This document shows, piece by piece, positions 41,815 through 52,080 of a DNA stretch of 64,000 nucleotides. Source of the DNA: Exophiala sp. HKRS030 (Eukaryota > Ascomycota > Eurotiomycetes > Chaetothyriales > Herpotrichiellaceae); assembly GCA_023897205.1 (NCBI GenBank), contig JAHWDD010000004.1:496001-560000 (forward strand). The letters are read 5' to 3'. The translations under genes were made by a program, and so were the position numbers. Under the pieces are notes generated by a model, which ran no database searches, was not told the DNA's origin, and saw only the letters and a list, made by a program, of their open reading frames with translations. Position 1 is the first letter of the stretch, and each line of letters starts with the position of its first letter.

Positions 41815-43626
41815 TCAGAACAAATCCGTCACAGCGCCGTGACTCGCATCACTGACCAGCGCAGCATATTTCGCCAACGTGCCCCTGGTGACGACCATCC
41901 TAGGCGGCGACCACTTCTCCTTTCTCGCGTTCAACTCCTCGTCACTCACATCCATACTAATAGTATTCGTCTCTGCATCGATCGTAATCACATCTCCATC
42001 CTTGACCAGCGCAATGGGACCGCCCACCGCAGCTTCAGGCGTGACATGGCCAACAATAAACCCATGACTAGCACCCGAGTACCGCCCATCCGTGACTAGC
42101 GCGATATTCGTGAGTTTGGCACCCATGATGGCGGCACTCGCCTTCAACTGCTCGGGCATGCCCGGCCCACCCTTCGGACCCTCGTAGCGGACGATAAGAA
42201 CAAGATTCTCACCACGCGGGATCTCGCCTCTATTCAGGGCCTCGTTCAACTGCACTTCTTTATCGAACGTGCGCGCCTTGCCGACGAAGCGCAGGCCTTC
42301 TTTGCCCGTGATCTTGGCGACTGCACCGGCAGGGGCGAAGTTGCCGCGCAGGATCTGGATGTGGCCGGATTTCTTGATCGGCGACTCTAGGCTCTTGATG
42401 ATGACTTGATCCTGCGGCAGGCTGGGCCAGCTGGCGACGTTCTCAGCGAGTGTCTTCCCCGTCACGGTGGGGATGCCGCCGTCCAGCAGGCCTGCGGCGA
42501 TCAGGAATTTCTGCACGCTCGGCACACCGCCGATCTCGTACAGGTCGGCCATGAAGTATTTGCCCGAGGGGGCCAGGTCCGCGAGGAACGGGATCTTGTC
42601 GCTCACGCGCTGGAAGTCGTCTAGTGTCAGTTCGACGCCGGCCGTCACCGCCATGGCGAGGAAGTGGAGCACGGCGTTCGTGCTGCCGCCCAACGCCATG
42701 GTGATGACCAGTGCGTTCTCGAAGGACCTTTTCGTCAGCAGTTTTCTCGGTGTGATGTCGAGCTCCAGACAGGTTTTGATCGCGTCGGCGGCTTTTGTGC
42801 ATTCTCGCAGTTTTGCAGGTGATGTTGCAGGGGCTGAGCTTGAGCCCGGCAGTGTCAGACCCATGGTTTCGATCGCGCTCGCCATGGTGTTGGCCGTGTA
42901 CATGCCTCCACAGGCGCCAGCCCCAGGACACGCGTGCTCCTCGAGATCTTCCATGATTTCGTCTTTGGTCTTGGAGGTGTCGCCGCCGTCGTCGTCGGGC
43001 TGCTTCAACGTGTTGTACTGATATGCGCCGAAGGCTTCATAGCACGTCGAGATATTGACGGGGCGGCGGAGTAACTTGCTGAAGCCCTTGTCAATGGTGC
43101 CGCCGTAGATCATCAGACTCGGTCGATTGTGCCTGGCCATACCCATGATGGCGCCGGGCATGTTCTTGTCACAGCCGAGGATGGTGATATTGGCATCATG
43201 GGCCTGCGCGCACGTGACGGTCTCGACGGAATCGGCAATGATCTCGCGAGTCTGCAGACTGAACCTCATGCCCTGATTGCCCATGGTGATGGCATCGCTC
43301 ACGCCGACCGTGTTGTACTGCCAGGCCAACATCCCACGCGCCTGCACGGCCTTCTTGACCTCCTTACCCAGATCGAGCAAGTGCATGTTACAGGGGTTTC
43401 CCTCCCACCAGACACTGGCGATGCCGACGTGCGGAGCATTCTGCATCGTCTGTCGATCGGGGATACCAGCTGCGAAGAGCATGGCCTGCGCACCTGGGAA
43501 GTCATGTTCGCGCGTCAAGTGTGTCGAGTACCGGTTGAGCTTGGGCTTGCCGTCGAAGCCTGTGGGTGATGACGATCGCACGAATTCGAGATACCGAGGT
43601 TCTTGGAACCCTCCTGTTTTGTCCAT
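41815..43626 (-). CDS. Dihydroxy-acid dehydratase paralog (IlvD/Edd family), no mitochondrial presequence
   Basis: A single exon of 603 residues. The three iron-sulfur cysteines are visible: GNPCNMHL (Cys79), GCDKNMPG (Cys152) and ACGGMYTANTM (Cys239). Other family blocks are VGVSDAITMGNQGMRFSL, GGSTNAVLHFLAM, ILRGNFAPAGAVAKITGKEG, VRYEGPKGGPGMPEQLK and DGRYSGASHGFIVGH, which holds the catalytic serine. DHADs convert 2,3-dihydroxyisovalerate to 2-ketoisovalerate for valine, leucine and isoleucine synthesis. Fungal Ilv3 carries an Arg/Ser-rich mitochondrial presequence, but this N-terminus (MDKTGGFQEPRYLEFVRSSS) is mixed-charge and extends about 40 residues before the core, so a cytosolic paralog is likely. 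It may have a different substrate, such as sugar acids, or be a resistant copy. GC content and codon bias look stronger than in its neighbours. Confidence 0.88.
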   Translation of the reverse strand: MDKTGGFQEPRYLEFVRSSSPTGFDGKPKLNRYSTHLTREHDFPGAQAMLFAAGIPDRQTMQNAPHVGIASVWWEGNPCNMHLLDLGKEVKKAVQARGMLAWQYNTVGVSDAITMGNQGMRFSLQTREIIADSVETVTCAQAHDANITILGCDKNMPGAIMGMARHNRPSLMIYGGTIDKGFSKLLRRPVNISTCYEAFGAYQYNTLKQPDDDGGDTSKTKDEIMEDLEEHACPGAGACGGMYTANTMASAIETMGLTLPGSSSAPATSPAKLRECTKAADAIKTCLELDITPRKLLTKRSFENALVITMALGGSTNAVLHFLAMAVTAGVELTLDDFQRVSDKIPFLADLAPSGKYFMADLYEIGGVPSVQKFLIAAGLLDGGIPTVTGKTLAENVASWPSLPQDQVIIKSLESPIKKSGHIQILRGNFAPAGAVAKITGKEGLRFVGKARTFDKEVQLNEALNRGEIPRGENLVLIVRYEGPKGGPGMPEQLKASAAIMGAKLTNIALVTDGRYSGASHGFIVGHVTPEAAVGGPIALVKDGDVITIDAETNTISMDVSDEELNARKEKWSPPRMVVTRGTLAKYAALVSDASHGAVTDLF

Positions 43627-45876
43627 GGTGGATTTGGTGGAGAAATGATATCTCTTGGGAAAGAGAGAGTCTCTTTATCGATTTCTGTAATCTAAAGGCG
43701 CTGAACCCTTCGATCAACGATTCCTTCGAATATTGGATCTTTGGTGAAAACTGTCCCTAGCTCCTGGTTGCTATGCGGGGTTGCCCAAACCACAAAGGCG
43801 AGGAAGATCTCGGCGATAGATGTTCCGACTCGACGAAATCCTGTATATTCAATCACCTTCAAGAAAAATGACTAGAGATAAATCAGATCGGCAATCTTTT
43901 TTCTTTCAAGAAGATTATAATCTAGAACTGAAGAACAGCAAAAAAATAAACTTGTCATGGGCCAATGTGGAAAGTCTTTGTATTTTCTCCAGCTTCCCCA
44001 CGAAGCAACCGACATCTTGGTTGTCAATTGACCGGTTACCGACGGCGTTTGACGCCGAAGAACGAGGGGAACCTGGGGTGGAGATGAAAGCTTCCACCCA
44101 ATGAGGATTGCAGCGATGGTCAGAAATGGGAGAAAGCAGAGAACGCAATGAGGGTCACCTAAGGGTCAGTCGGTCGGGGATGTCGCCTCGTCTCCGTATG
44201 CATGGAAGTTACATACTGCACCTCTGGTCTTCCCCCGCAGATTCTGTAGATATACTGAATGTCCATCATAGCTTGGAGGACGCTCACCTCGCCTCACCTC
44301 AACTCAGGTCAGGTCAGATCGGATCGGATCATTGAATCATTGTTGTGTTGAGCTTCACCACTACCCTAGGTAGACGCCGAATGCACGAAGCTTATAAGTA
44401 CGGAGTATTCTTTGCAAATTGCAACGAGGGGAGCAGATCATGTGGATTGACGGACCCCCAGCCTCTCCATACCATATCCATATGTATGGTGTCCTCATCT
44501 CAAATCGTTCGCATCAGCTCGATATCTCCCCCAAACTGCAGACCCTGTGTCTACAATAGAACAGATATATTAACTCGGCAGTGAGTGAATCGAGCTCGTC
44601 ATCACAACCCATCAGTCGCTTGTGATTCTTCTTCTTCTTCTCCTTCCTCTTCAACAACAAAAGCCACAAAGCCCTCCCAAATTGGGCGTGCCCCAGCGGA
44701 AGAAAAAATCACACGGCAAGCTCAAACACCCTTTGTCAATGGACTGTAATCGTCGCTAAAAGCTCGAACACGGGAACCAGACGATCCGTGCCCGCCAAGA
44801 AAGGAGGGAAAAAATCCCAAACCGACGAGCCCAGTCACGATCCATCGTTTAAAAGGGTAAAAACGTGTTCTATTCAGGGATTCCCTACCCCTAGTTCAGC
44901 CTCGCGTGGACTAGTTAACTAGTTAGTTAGGCAGGTAGGTAGGTACGGAGTTGTTAGGGGGCGCGACCAGGGTACGAGGCGGATGGCGTTTCGACCATTT
45001 CCAGGCTAAATAAATGGGTGGAGAAACTTTGGTCGAAATATCAAATACTTTTCTTGTCGGGGCGTCGGCGTCACGAGGGCTCTTTTTGGTACGCTAAACA
45101 CTACTACTACTGGTTGCTTGGATTGTTGGATCCCAGAGGTGATTCACGTTCGTCTTAGCTACGTAGGGTAAACAATGGAAGGGAAGACGACATGGGATCT
45201 CAAGTTGGAAAAAATTTCAAATCAATCATTGATTTGTCCTCAAGTGTCTCAAGAAACCTCTTGGTTCCGAGTTGTCCCATCTAGAGGGTCTTTCGTCTGG
45301 ATGGGCCTTGATCCTCTCTGCTTCTATCTGTATGATCTCTTTTTTCCCCAGGCCATCATCTCCTCTTGACTTAGATTCCTCCAGTCGGAAATCTATTCAA
45401 ATCATTTTGCTTCCTTTTCTTCATCGATACTGCCGTCGCAGGATCAAAACATCCACCGTGATGCTTTCTTGCTCTTCCCACCTTCTCCTCCTGCTTTTCT
45501 GTCATTTTATCTGGAAAATTCCCTTCCGCGTCACCACGCTGAGGAGCTTTCCATCAACAGATGTAGACTAGACAGTAATTTGAAAACTTTGACACTTCAC
45601 ATTGGTGTCACAAAATATACAAGAGGGATATCTCTTTCGCTGGGCAAATGCCGACAAGAATAAAACGCGTAATAGGAGACATGTAAAATGGGCAAAGATA
45701 CCGAACCCTTTCGTGAATGACGGGCGTGAAAGTTCTATCGGGGAAAGGCCAGATCAAAAATTAGGTCTGCCATTTCCTCAACCATGTGCGCTTGAGCGCA
45801 TTACTCTTTCTTTTCTTCTCATATGCTTGGGTTCGTATTTCAACAGTTTGACACGTAATGAGTGATGTCATACCGT
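43627..45876. other. Intergenic region upstream of the dehydratase
   Basis: About 2.2 kb with no supported gene. Contains one exact TACGGAGTA at 44399, a variant at 44944, GTCAGGTCAG and GATCGGATCGGATC direct repeats around 44300-44330, and a GTTAGTTAGGCAGGTAGGTAGG run near 44930. It should carry the dehydratase promoter next to 43627. Confidence 0.5.
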
Positions 45877-47263
45877 TTACTGGCTGAGTGTAGGGAAGGC
45901 GGGAGCCACTGATGATTATGTTAGCTTCAAATTGTTGTTGTTGGCAGGATCAAAATAATTTCTTACCTTCAAAGATGGTTGGTCCAAACAAGACATCCGA
46001 GTCTTGAATCTTGCCGCCCGAGATGTCCGTGATGGTGATGAAGATGAAGACTTGTCCAGCAACACCAGTAGGAATGATGACAGTAATTCCAGCACCATTG
46101 ACTTGTGCGGCTACCGAGATGACGTTAAGACCCGAAACAAAGGTGACGAAGATCTGTACAACATTTCTGAAATCATGTTTCGAAGAAGCAAAGTCGGCAG
46201 AAAGGATAAGGTGAGTACCAGCGGATGGAGCAGCGCAAGAGATGCTGTTTTGACGGACAGCCAAGTCTCGCTTCTTGTAAGAACCAGTCTCGGCAGCGCC
46301 TTCTGCAGAAGTGGTCTCGCTGGCTGGCGCAGTGGTGGTCTCGATAACTGGCGCAGTGGTGGTTGATTCGGTGGTACTGGAGGCAGCAGCTTCAGAAGTG
46401 GTGGTTGTTGTAGAGGAGCTCTCAGTTGTGGTGGTCTCGGCGGCGGCAGTGGTAGTGGTCTCGGCGGCGGCGGTAGTCGTGGTATACTCGGCAGCGGTGG
46501 TGGTGGTAGTTGTAGACTCAGCAGCCTTGGTCCAGCTTTCAGTAACAGTATAGACACCCTGGGTAGGGGAGATGTCGTGTCCAGCAAAGATGTTCTCACG
46601 GAAGCAAGCTCCAGCATTCTCAACCTTCAAGCTAGGGAAGGCTGTGAAAGGTAGAGGTGGGTTATCTGCTGGACAAGAGGTAATGAATTGCGAAGCCAAG
46701 GTGAAGACAGCGTTGGCACCCAATGGAGTGGTGAATGGATCAGGAGCACCAATGGCACCGATGCTGACACGTTGGATGGAAGTGTGGAATGCTTCGACTC
46801 CGAGAATAGAACCAGCAACGGCCAAGATATCCTTGCTCTCGACGAATGGAGCCGCACCAAGATAAGCAGATGTACCGACAGATTCGAGGATTGCAGAGAT
46901 GGTGACGAATGAAGCAATGTCAGAAACGGGGAAGCTGTAGCTGCAAGGAGCCACGGGGCGGACACCGGCTCCGGAAATGGCCTTTTGAAGAACATCGACA
47001 TGAGTGGATTCGTCGGTTGCGATGAACTGCAGGTTCAAGAAGAAGTCATGACTGAAACCTGCATCCAGGAAATGCTGCAAAGTGAAGACCGTCAAAGCAT
47101 GTCTGTAGAAGGCGTTCTCCAAATGCTCCAAGGTAAGAGCGAATTGAAGAATGGTGATATCAACTTCACTCAAACCCCCACTGCGTGCGCTAAGATCGAC
47201 CGGGTGGGCCAGGGTCAAACCGGCAAAGAAAGTTGCGACTGATGCGAAAGTGAATGCCTTCAT
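45877..47263 (-). CDS. Secreted ferritin-like domain protein with Ser/Thr-rich linker
   Basis: Two exons (47263-45967 and 45908-45877) with a 58-nt intron (GTAAGA donor, GCTAAC branch, ATCAG acceptor) give 442 residues; the last exon adds only VAPAFPTLSQ. A signal peptide (MKAFTFASVATFFAGLTLA, then HPVD) is followed by a ferritin-like helical domain at about 30-210. It has ITILQFALTLEHLENAFYRHAL and FIATDESTHVDVLQ, where Glu and His residues fit the PF13668-type pattern, and ends with AVAGSILGVEAFHTSIQR. A Thr/Ser/Ala/Glu-repeat linker (about 250-325) connects to a small beta-rich C-terminal domain (LILSADFASSKHDFRN...VIIPTGVAGQVFIFITI). Relatives are stress-induced extracellular fungal proteins (Rds1-like). 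Whether it binds metal is unproven. The unspliced frame would end FEGKKLF. Confidence 0.83.
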
Positions 47264-49181
47264 CTTGATAATGAGAAGTTGTGGGTTGGGGAGGTTCTGT
47301 TAAGACGTGTGATGACAAAGATTGATGAATTGGGTGTAATGAGAGTGACCGGCACAAGTAACGAATCGAAAGACTTATCAAAAGCCGTGAAAGATTGAAA
47401 GAGACTTGTCAAAAGCCTTGAATGAAAGGAATGTATATGCGAAATGTTTGATGATGGAGATAGACTCTGGTAGAGGAAACGTTCAGCTTCATATATACAT
47501 GTCCATGGCTTGTCGCAAACGGGCGGTCCAGAACACAAGGAAGAGCCAAGTCCCGAAAATCGATCACGAAATCCCAACGTACAGAATGTGACACCGGATA
47601 TTGTAGATGCCGTTTCAACTTTGCTTATGGGCTTGTATCAACAACGAACGGCTAACTAGACCAGGGACCATGTTAGCATTGTCTCTCGGATAGTCAACAA
47701 GGCCGAAGTCACCAAAGTCCCAATTAGGACCCGTGCCAAGGGCAAATTCCGGATCACTTCTCCCTCGTATGGTCATTGGGCTGTCGAGTGGATGCAGACG
47801 CCGCAGATACATCTGGAGATCTATCTGTCAAGGTCATCATCAATGATGACCGTGCTCTCCTAGTCGCTTAACGGTGATGGGGTGTTTTAACGGTCGCAGA
47901 AAGGTTTCTCCTCAGTCACCTTCAATTTGGGCACGACAAGGGCGAACCAGGCTCGAAGGCTGTAAGGCTTGGAGCTCCACCAGCCCATGACCTACCCAAA
48001 TCGAGCTTGGGATCGCAAAAAGGGCTGAAGCAGAGCTTTGCATTGCCACATTAGGACGCGGGGCTGGAGACATGAGACACGTGAATGTCTCTCAGTGAAC
48101 CTTTACGACTCCAAGGGGAAACGACCATGACAGCTACAGGGTCGGTTAGGTAGCGTTTAGCACGGAGGGCAATTGAGCCGATGGATGGTGAGGAAAGCTG
48201 AGACAAAAACGGAGTCGCGAGAAACCAAGGGATCTGACAGTGGCAGAGACTAAGGAGGGCGATTTTCCAGATCTCCGTGTCGCGGAAACACGAGGTGTTT
48301 CATGTTGATGGAAGCGAGCGGCAAAACGTCGAGATTTCGAGACTGTGTCGCCAAGAACTACCAACGGTCACGTGGATGATCACGTGGAAAGTCTTTGTGA
48401 CGTAGCGACCTGGAAAGATCTGTATCGTTCTTAGGATGAAAGCTTGGTTGGAGCTTAGGTTATTCAGAAGTGAGGGGCTTCAACGTTCGTCGGCCTCGCG
48501 GGCTCGTACTACAGAGCCAAGGACGGGGTTTCAAGAGTAGCACAAGGAGCGACTCTGTTGCCCCTTCGCTCAAAAGCAGCCATTGACGTCGGCGTCGGCA
48601 TGCTCTCTGCCGGATTCCACCGTGTTACGGGGACAAGATTCAGGACTTTTGGACAAGATCTAGGGCAACCCCAAATGACAAATGCAACTCATCAAAGTGA
48701 CACACTCATCTCTGTCTCTGCCATAGCTGAGGAACATTCCCAACCTGTAACCCATTCGTTGGTGAGATCTTTGCTGAACTCACCAGCCCCAATGAACTTA
48801 CGTTGATCGACGAGGGGTCACATCACGGACCTGATTGTGTCTGCATCCTCCTCTTTGACATCGTATCCAACCATATCCTGACGATGAATGTTGGATCAGG
48901 TTCAGCTCAGATCTCGCATTCAATCATCCATTGGAATATCGGGCACGATGACGCAGCCATGTGCGTAATGGTGGGTGCGGTAGAAAAACGTTATTCTCGA
49001 ATCAGCACAAACATGGGCCCCCGCGACCACTACGTACTTTGCGATAACCATAAGCTATATGAGTCGTAGAATATCTGCTACGCGGATGAAAGAGTCGTCT
49101 TGTACAACTGCAACCACGCCAATTCCCAATAGTTTCTTAAAATTCTTTTTCGAAACAATACCCAAAAATCTTTCGGTCAGT
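47264..49181. other. Divergent intergenic region
   Basis: About 1.9 kb between the ferritin-like gene and the 66-residue gene; both promoters should lie here. Frames at 47406-47618, 48146-48364 and 48558-49069 have no family features. Confidence 0.5.
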
Positions 49182-49560
49182 ATGAGTGGACAACCAGGAC
49201 AAGCACCCAAGGAGGATTATCTCGACAAAGGTAAGTCGCAACACAAAAAAAGAAAAGTCGTGACACGTTCAAGACCGCGAAATGGTGACGTGTTGGAACA
49301 ATCATAGGACTCGACGCGGTAGAGAAAAAGTTTGGTGGAGGTTAGTTCATCCCACATTCTTTCTCCACAAGTTGCTGCACGAAAAGAGCAAGCACTCTGA
49401 ATAACGATGGCATGCTCACGCGAGATGGGGGAGTTTGTTAGGAAAAATCGACCCTCAAGCTCAGCGCAGTACGAACGAGAAGATCACGGACAAGGCACGA
49501 TCCATGTTCGAATCTGCCACAGGCAAAAAGGTCCCCGAAAGGTCAGCAAAACTTCCTTGA
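49182..49560 (+). CDS. Conserved-looking 66-residue fungal protein
   Basis: Three exons (49182-49230, 49308-49340, 49442-49560), both introns in phase 1 (donors GTAAGT and GTTAGT; acceptors ATAG and TTAG). The product begins MSGQPGQAPKEDYLDKGLDA, continues VEKKFGGG and ends KITDKARSMFESATGKKVPE followed by RSAKLP. It resembles a small hydrophilic protein widespread in filamentous ascomycetes with the pattern DYLDKGLDxxEKKFG and NEKITDKARxxFExxTGKKVP. It is probably helical with no membrane segment or enzyme motif. Role unknown; a stress-related or disordered helper protein is a guess. No single exon is long enough to be noticed as a frame, so this gene is easily missed. Confidence 0.75.
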
Positions 49561-51114
49561 ATCTATCGCATCCATATTCAACTGATGGTTCGGAATGTAG
49601 TTTAGCAATTAAGATCAGTCACTAGGGCCAGTATACGGATAAACAGGAACGGACGTTTAACCCAATGTGTATGACGAGGGCCGGTCGCATGGATCTTACG
49701 GACGTTCTGACTTTGGATGCATGGTAGAGGATCGTGTGTAGTCTGCAAATCATTCCATTCGTTTGAAAACCAGAGACTGTCTATCAGCGCATAGTCTATA
49801 GATAACAGGGCTTGATCTGCCAGACAAAGCCGTCCACGTACCGTCGGGACGATCATACCCTACAGTGTGAGGTCGCCTACGCTTTTGACCTAGCAGGTTC
49901 GAAACCCTCCGCACCGTCGGTGGTGAGATAGCCTTCGGGGAGCGGAGGCCGCGGAACCACCAATGACAGTGCCAGGAATCCGACATGCAGGTTTCCGATT
50001 GGTCAACTTGATAGGATTTGCCACACTAGATATTGCACAGCCTCAAAAGCTCAGACGATGCATTTGACCCACTGGCGGCAAACTTCTAGCACATCACCTG
50101 GATATTAAGTGGTGGTGAGAGAAACTGCGTTGTACCATTGCCACAGGATTTCCCTCTGAGATGTCGACAATCAAATCATGGTAATCACCCTGTAGTCATA
50201 CGGTCTAAGACTAGTGTTCTCTTCGAGTCAGAAGCTTGCATACTCGCACCTTTTCAAATTAGCCGAAAAAGTAGGTAAGATGTGTTGTCGATCGAGTGAT
50301 CGAGGCAGTCTCCCGGACTCGGTCCGGAGTTGTGGGAAGAATCCAGATCCAAAGCCAAATCAGAGCGCCCGATGTGGCGTCTGTGGCTCTGCATGGCGCA
50401 CCGTGAATGGTCGGGATCAGTTTTCCCGCTTCTCAGAGGGCAAGGAGGACAATTGAGCCGAGACCACCAATCATATCGAAGCACGGGTCACGAGTGGAGC
50501 GCAGCGGCCGTTTTGATCCGAAATGTGCATGTGCCCTGCATCACATCCGGTACCCAGAATTTGGTGTGTCCCTCCAAGACTCCACCACTGATGTCCAGTC
50601 GGTCGACTCGAATATTGCCATGTTCGACTTTTAGCGGTATTGATGGAAATAGGAAGAAGCATTAGATACAACAGGAGTATCTCTGAGTTGCAATTCCCAC
50701 TCGTACAATCAGGATCGAGGTTCGGACGAAGTATCTGGTTTGGTGCACTTCTCGGAACGGGGTGGCAGATAAAGCGGAGATTTCCCCGAAGTTTGATAAA
50801 TGCTCATGAAGCTTGCCGATCCTTTCAACAAAAGCAAAAAAGATGTCGTAGATCGTCCTGAGATTGCCAAAATCGATTCCTTTGCGGGAAAATGTGTCGT
50901 AGGTTTTGTACCTCGGCGGCCATGTACTCGGGTCCTGGCCGTAGACCTAGGGTGAGGGTTTTCTGTGCAAAGGAGATGTGTCATAAGCTTTGAGTCGCCA
51001 CAAAATCATGCAGCCACAAAGACTGTGCTGGGTCCAGCTGGGTAAGTCTCGTGTTAGCTGGTTGAGTATTGTTTTCTCGAGACATCTAGTATGGTCAGCG
51101 AGGAGAATTCCCGA
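49561..51114. other. Convergent intergenic spacer
   Basis: About 1.5 kb between the 66-residue gene and the minus-strand regulator. Frames around 50214-50984 overlap on both strands without motifs. No gene seen. Confidence 0.45.
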
Positions 51115-52080
51115 TCAGCAAATTCGATACCGACCTCCAGAGGATCTTTGATTGTTGGGAGAACTTGGTAGAGACACCAAATGGTCCAATCCCGGGTTCA
51201 TTTTGGATTCACTCAATCGGTGTGGTCGTGGAGGAGACGTTGGAGCGCCTCCTTCAATGAGCATGCCATCAGGTGTGATTGATGGTAGGCGTGTTAGAGG
51301 AGTAGCGTCTGGAGAGAGGGTCGACTGAGGTGCTGGAGTTTGTGTCATGACGGATCCACTAGGGGTCAAGGAAGGTGTCTTCGAGTCAAAATTGGTGGAT
51401 GAATTCGAGGAACGCGAAACAGTGGGTGCTAGGGGACTTGGGACAGGAAAGGGTAGTAGGATGCGACTGCTGGTGGTAGAACTGGATTCTGTCTTGTGGA
51501 GAGGTATTGGCGGATGGTAGTTCTGATCGGGCTCGGTCGTCTCGGAGCCATTGGAAGTGGCAGTGTCCTGCTTCGCGAATTAGAATGGTGGTTGGAAATG
51601 CCGGTCCAAGGTTGAAGGAAGAATACCAGATCCCGGGCGTCCTCGATCAAGGACCTGACCTCGGTCGAAACCATGGGTAAGATCTGGCTCAGCAACGACT
51701 CATATCGGGCCAGACGGCGGGAAGTTGCCGTGAGATCTTCAGCGGTCCTGGTAAAAGAGTCAAGGTGAGCGACCGGTCGACATACATGGTTGGTGTAGAC
51801 TGGAGTAAACTCACTTGCGCTTCCGCCAACCTTTACCGTAGCCATAATGACACGAGGTTCCTGTGTGCAAACATCTTCGACATGAAGGACGGTCGCCGTC
51901 GCATTTTGTTTTACGCTCACGGCATGGCTCGCAAGCATGACTTGTTCGAGCGCGTTCGGGTTTCTCCCAGGTCGAATTGTTAGGACGAGAAATGGGAAGG
52001 TGGGCAGTAGGTTTGGTGACACCGACCGGGGAGGCTCGAGCAGGCGGTGAGAGACTTGCGCTGTTGGTTGTCGGCTTCAT
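51115..52080 (-). CDS. Short Zn2Cys6 transcription factor
   Basis: Three exons (52080-51815, 51747-51627, 51567-51115) with introns of 67 nt (GTGAGT) and 59 nt (GTATTC) give 279 residues. The binuclear cluster SHACEPCRERKTKCDGDRPS then CRRCLHTGTSC at about 47-77 follows C-X2-C-X6-C-X6-C-X2-C-X6-C. A basic linker (YGKGWRKRK) leads to a short helix TATSRRLARYESLLSQILPM, typical of the dimerisation region after such clusters. The rest (DTATSNGSETTEPDQN to the end) is Ser/Thr/Pro-rich and disordered. There is no fungal-specific middle-homology domain, so it is much shorter than the usual 600-900 residues. The gene may be truncated, may continue through an unrecognised 3' intron after GGRY, or may be a genuinely short form. 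Targets unknown. Confidence 0.75.

Noticed and set aside
42467..43648. Long plus-strand frames opposite the dehydratase
   Set aside because: Shadows caused by strong GC bias in the third codon position of the real minus-strand gene.
49885..49915. GGTTCGAAACC, resembling a tRNA B box
   Set aside because: Flanking bases do not form a T-stem and there is no cloverleaf around it.
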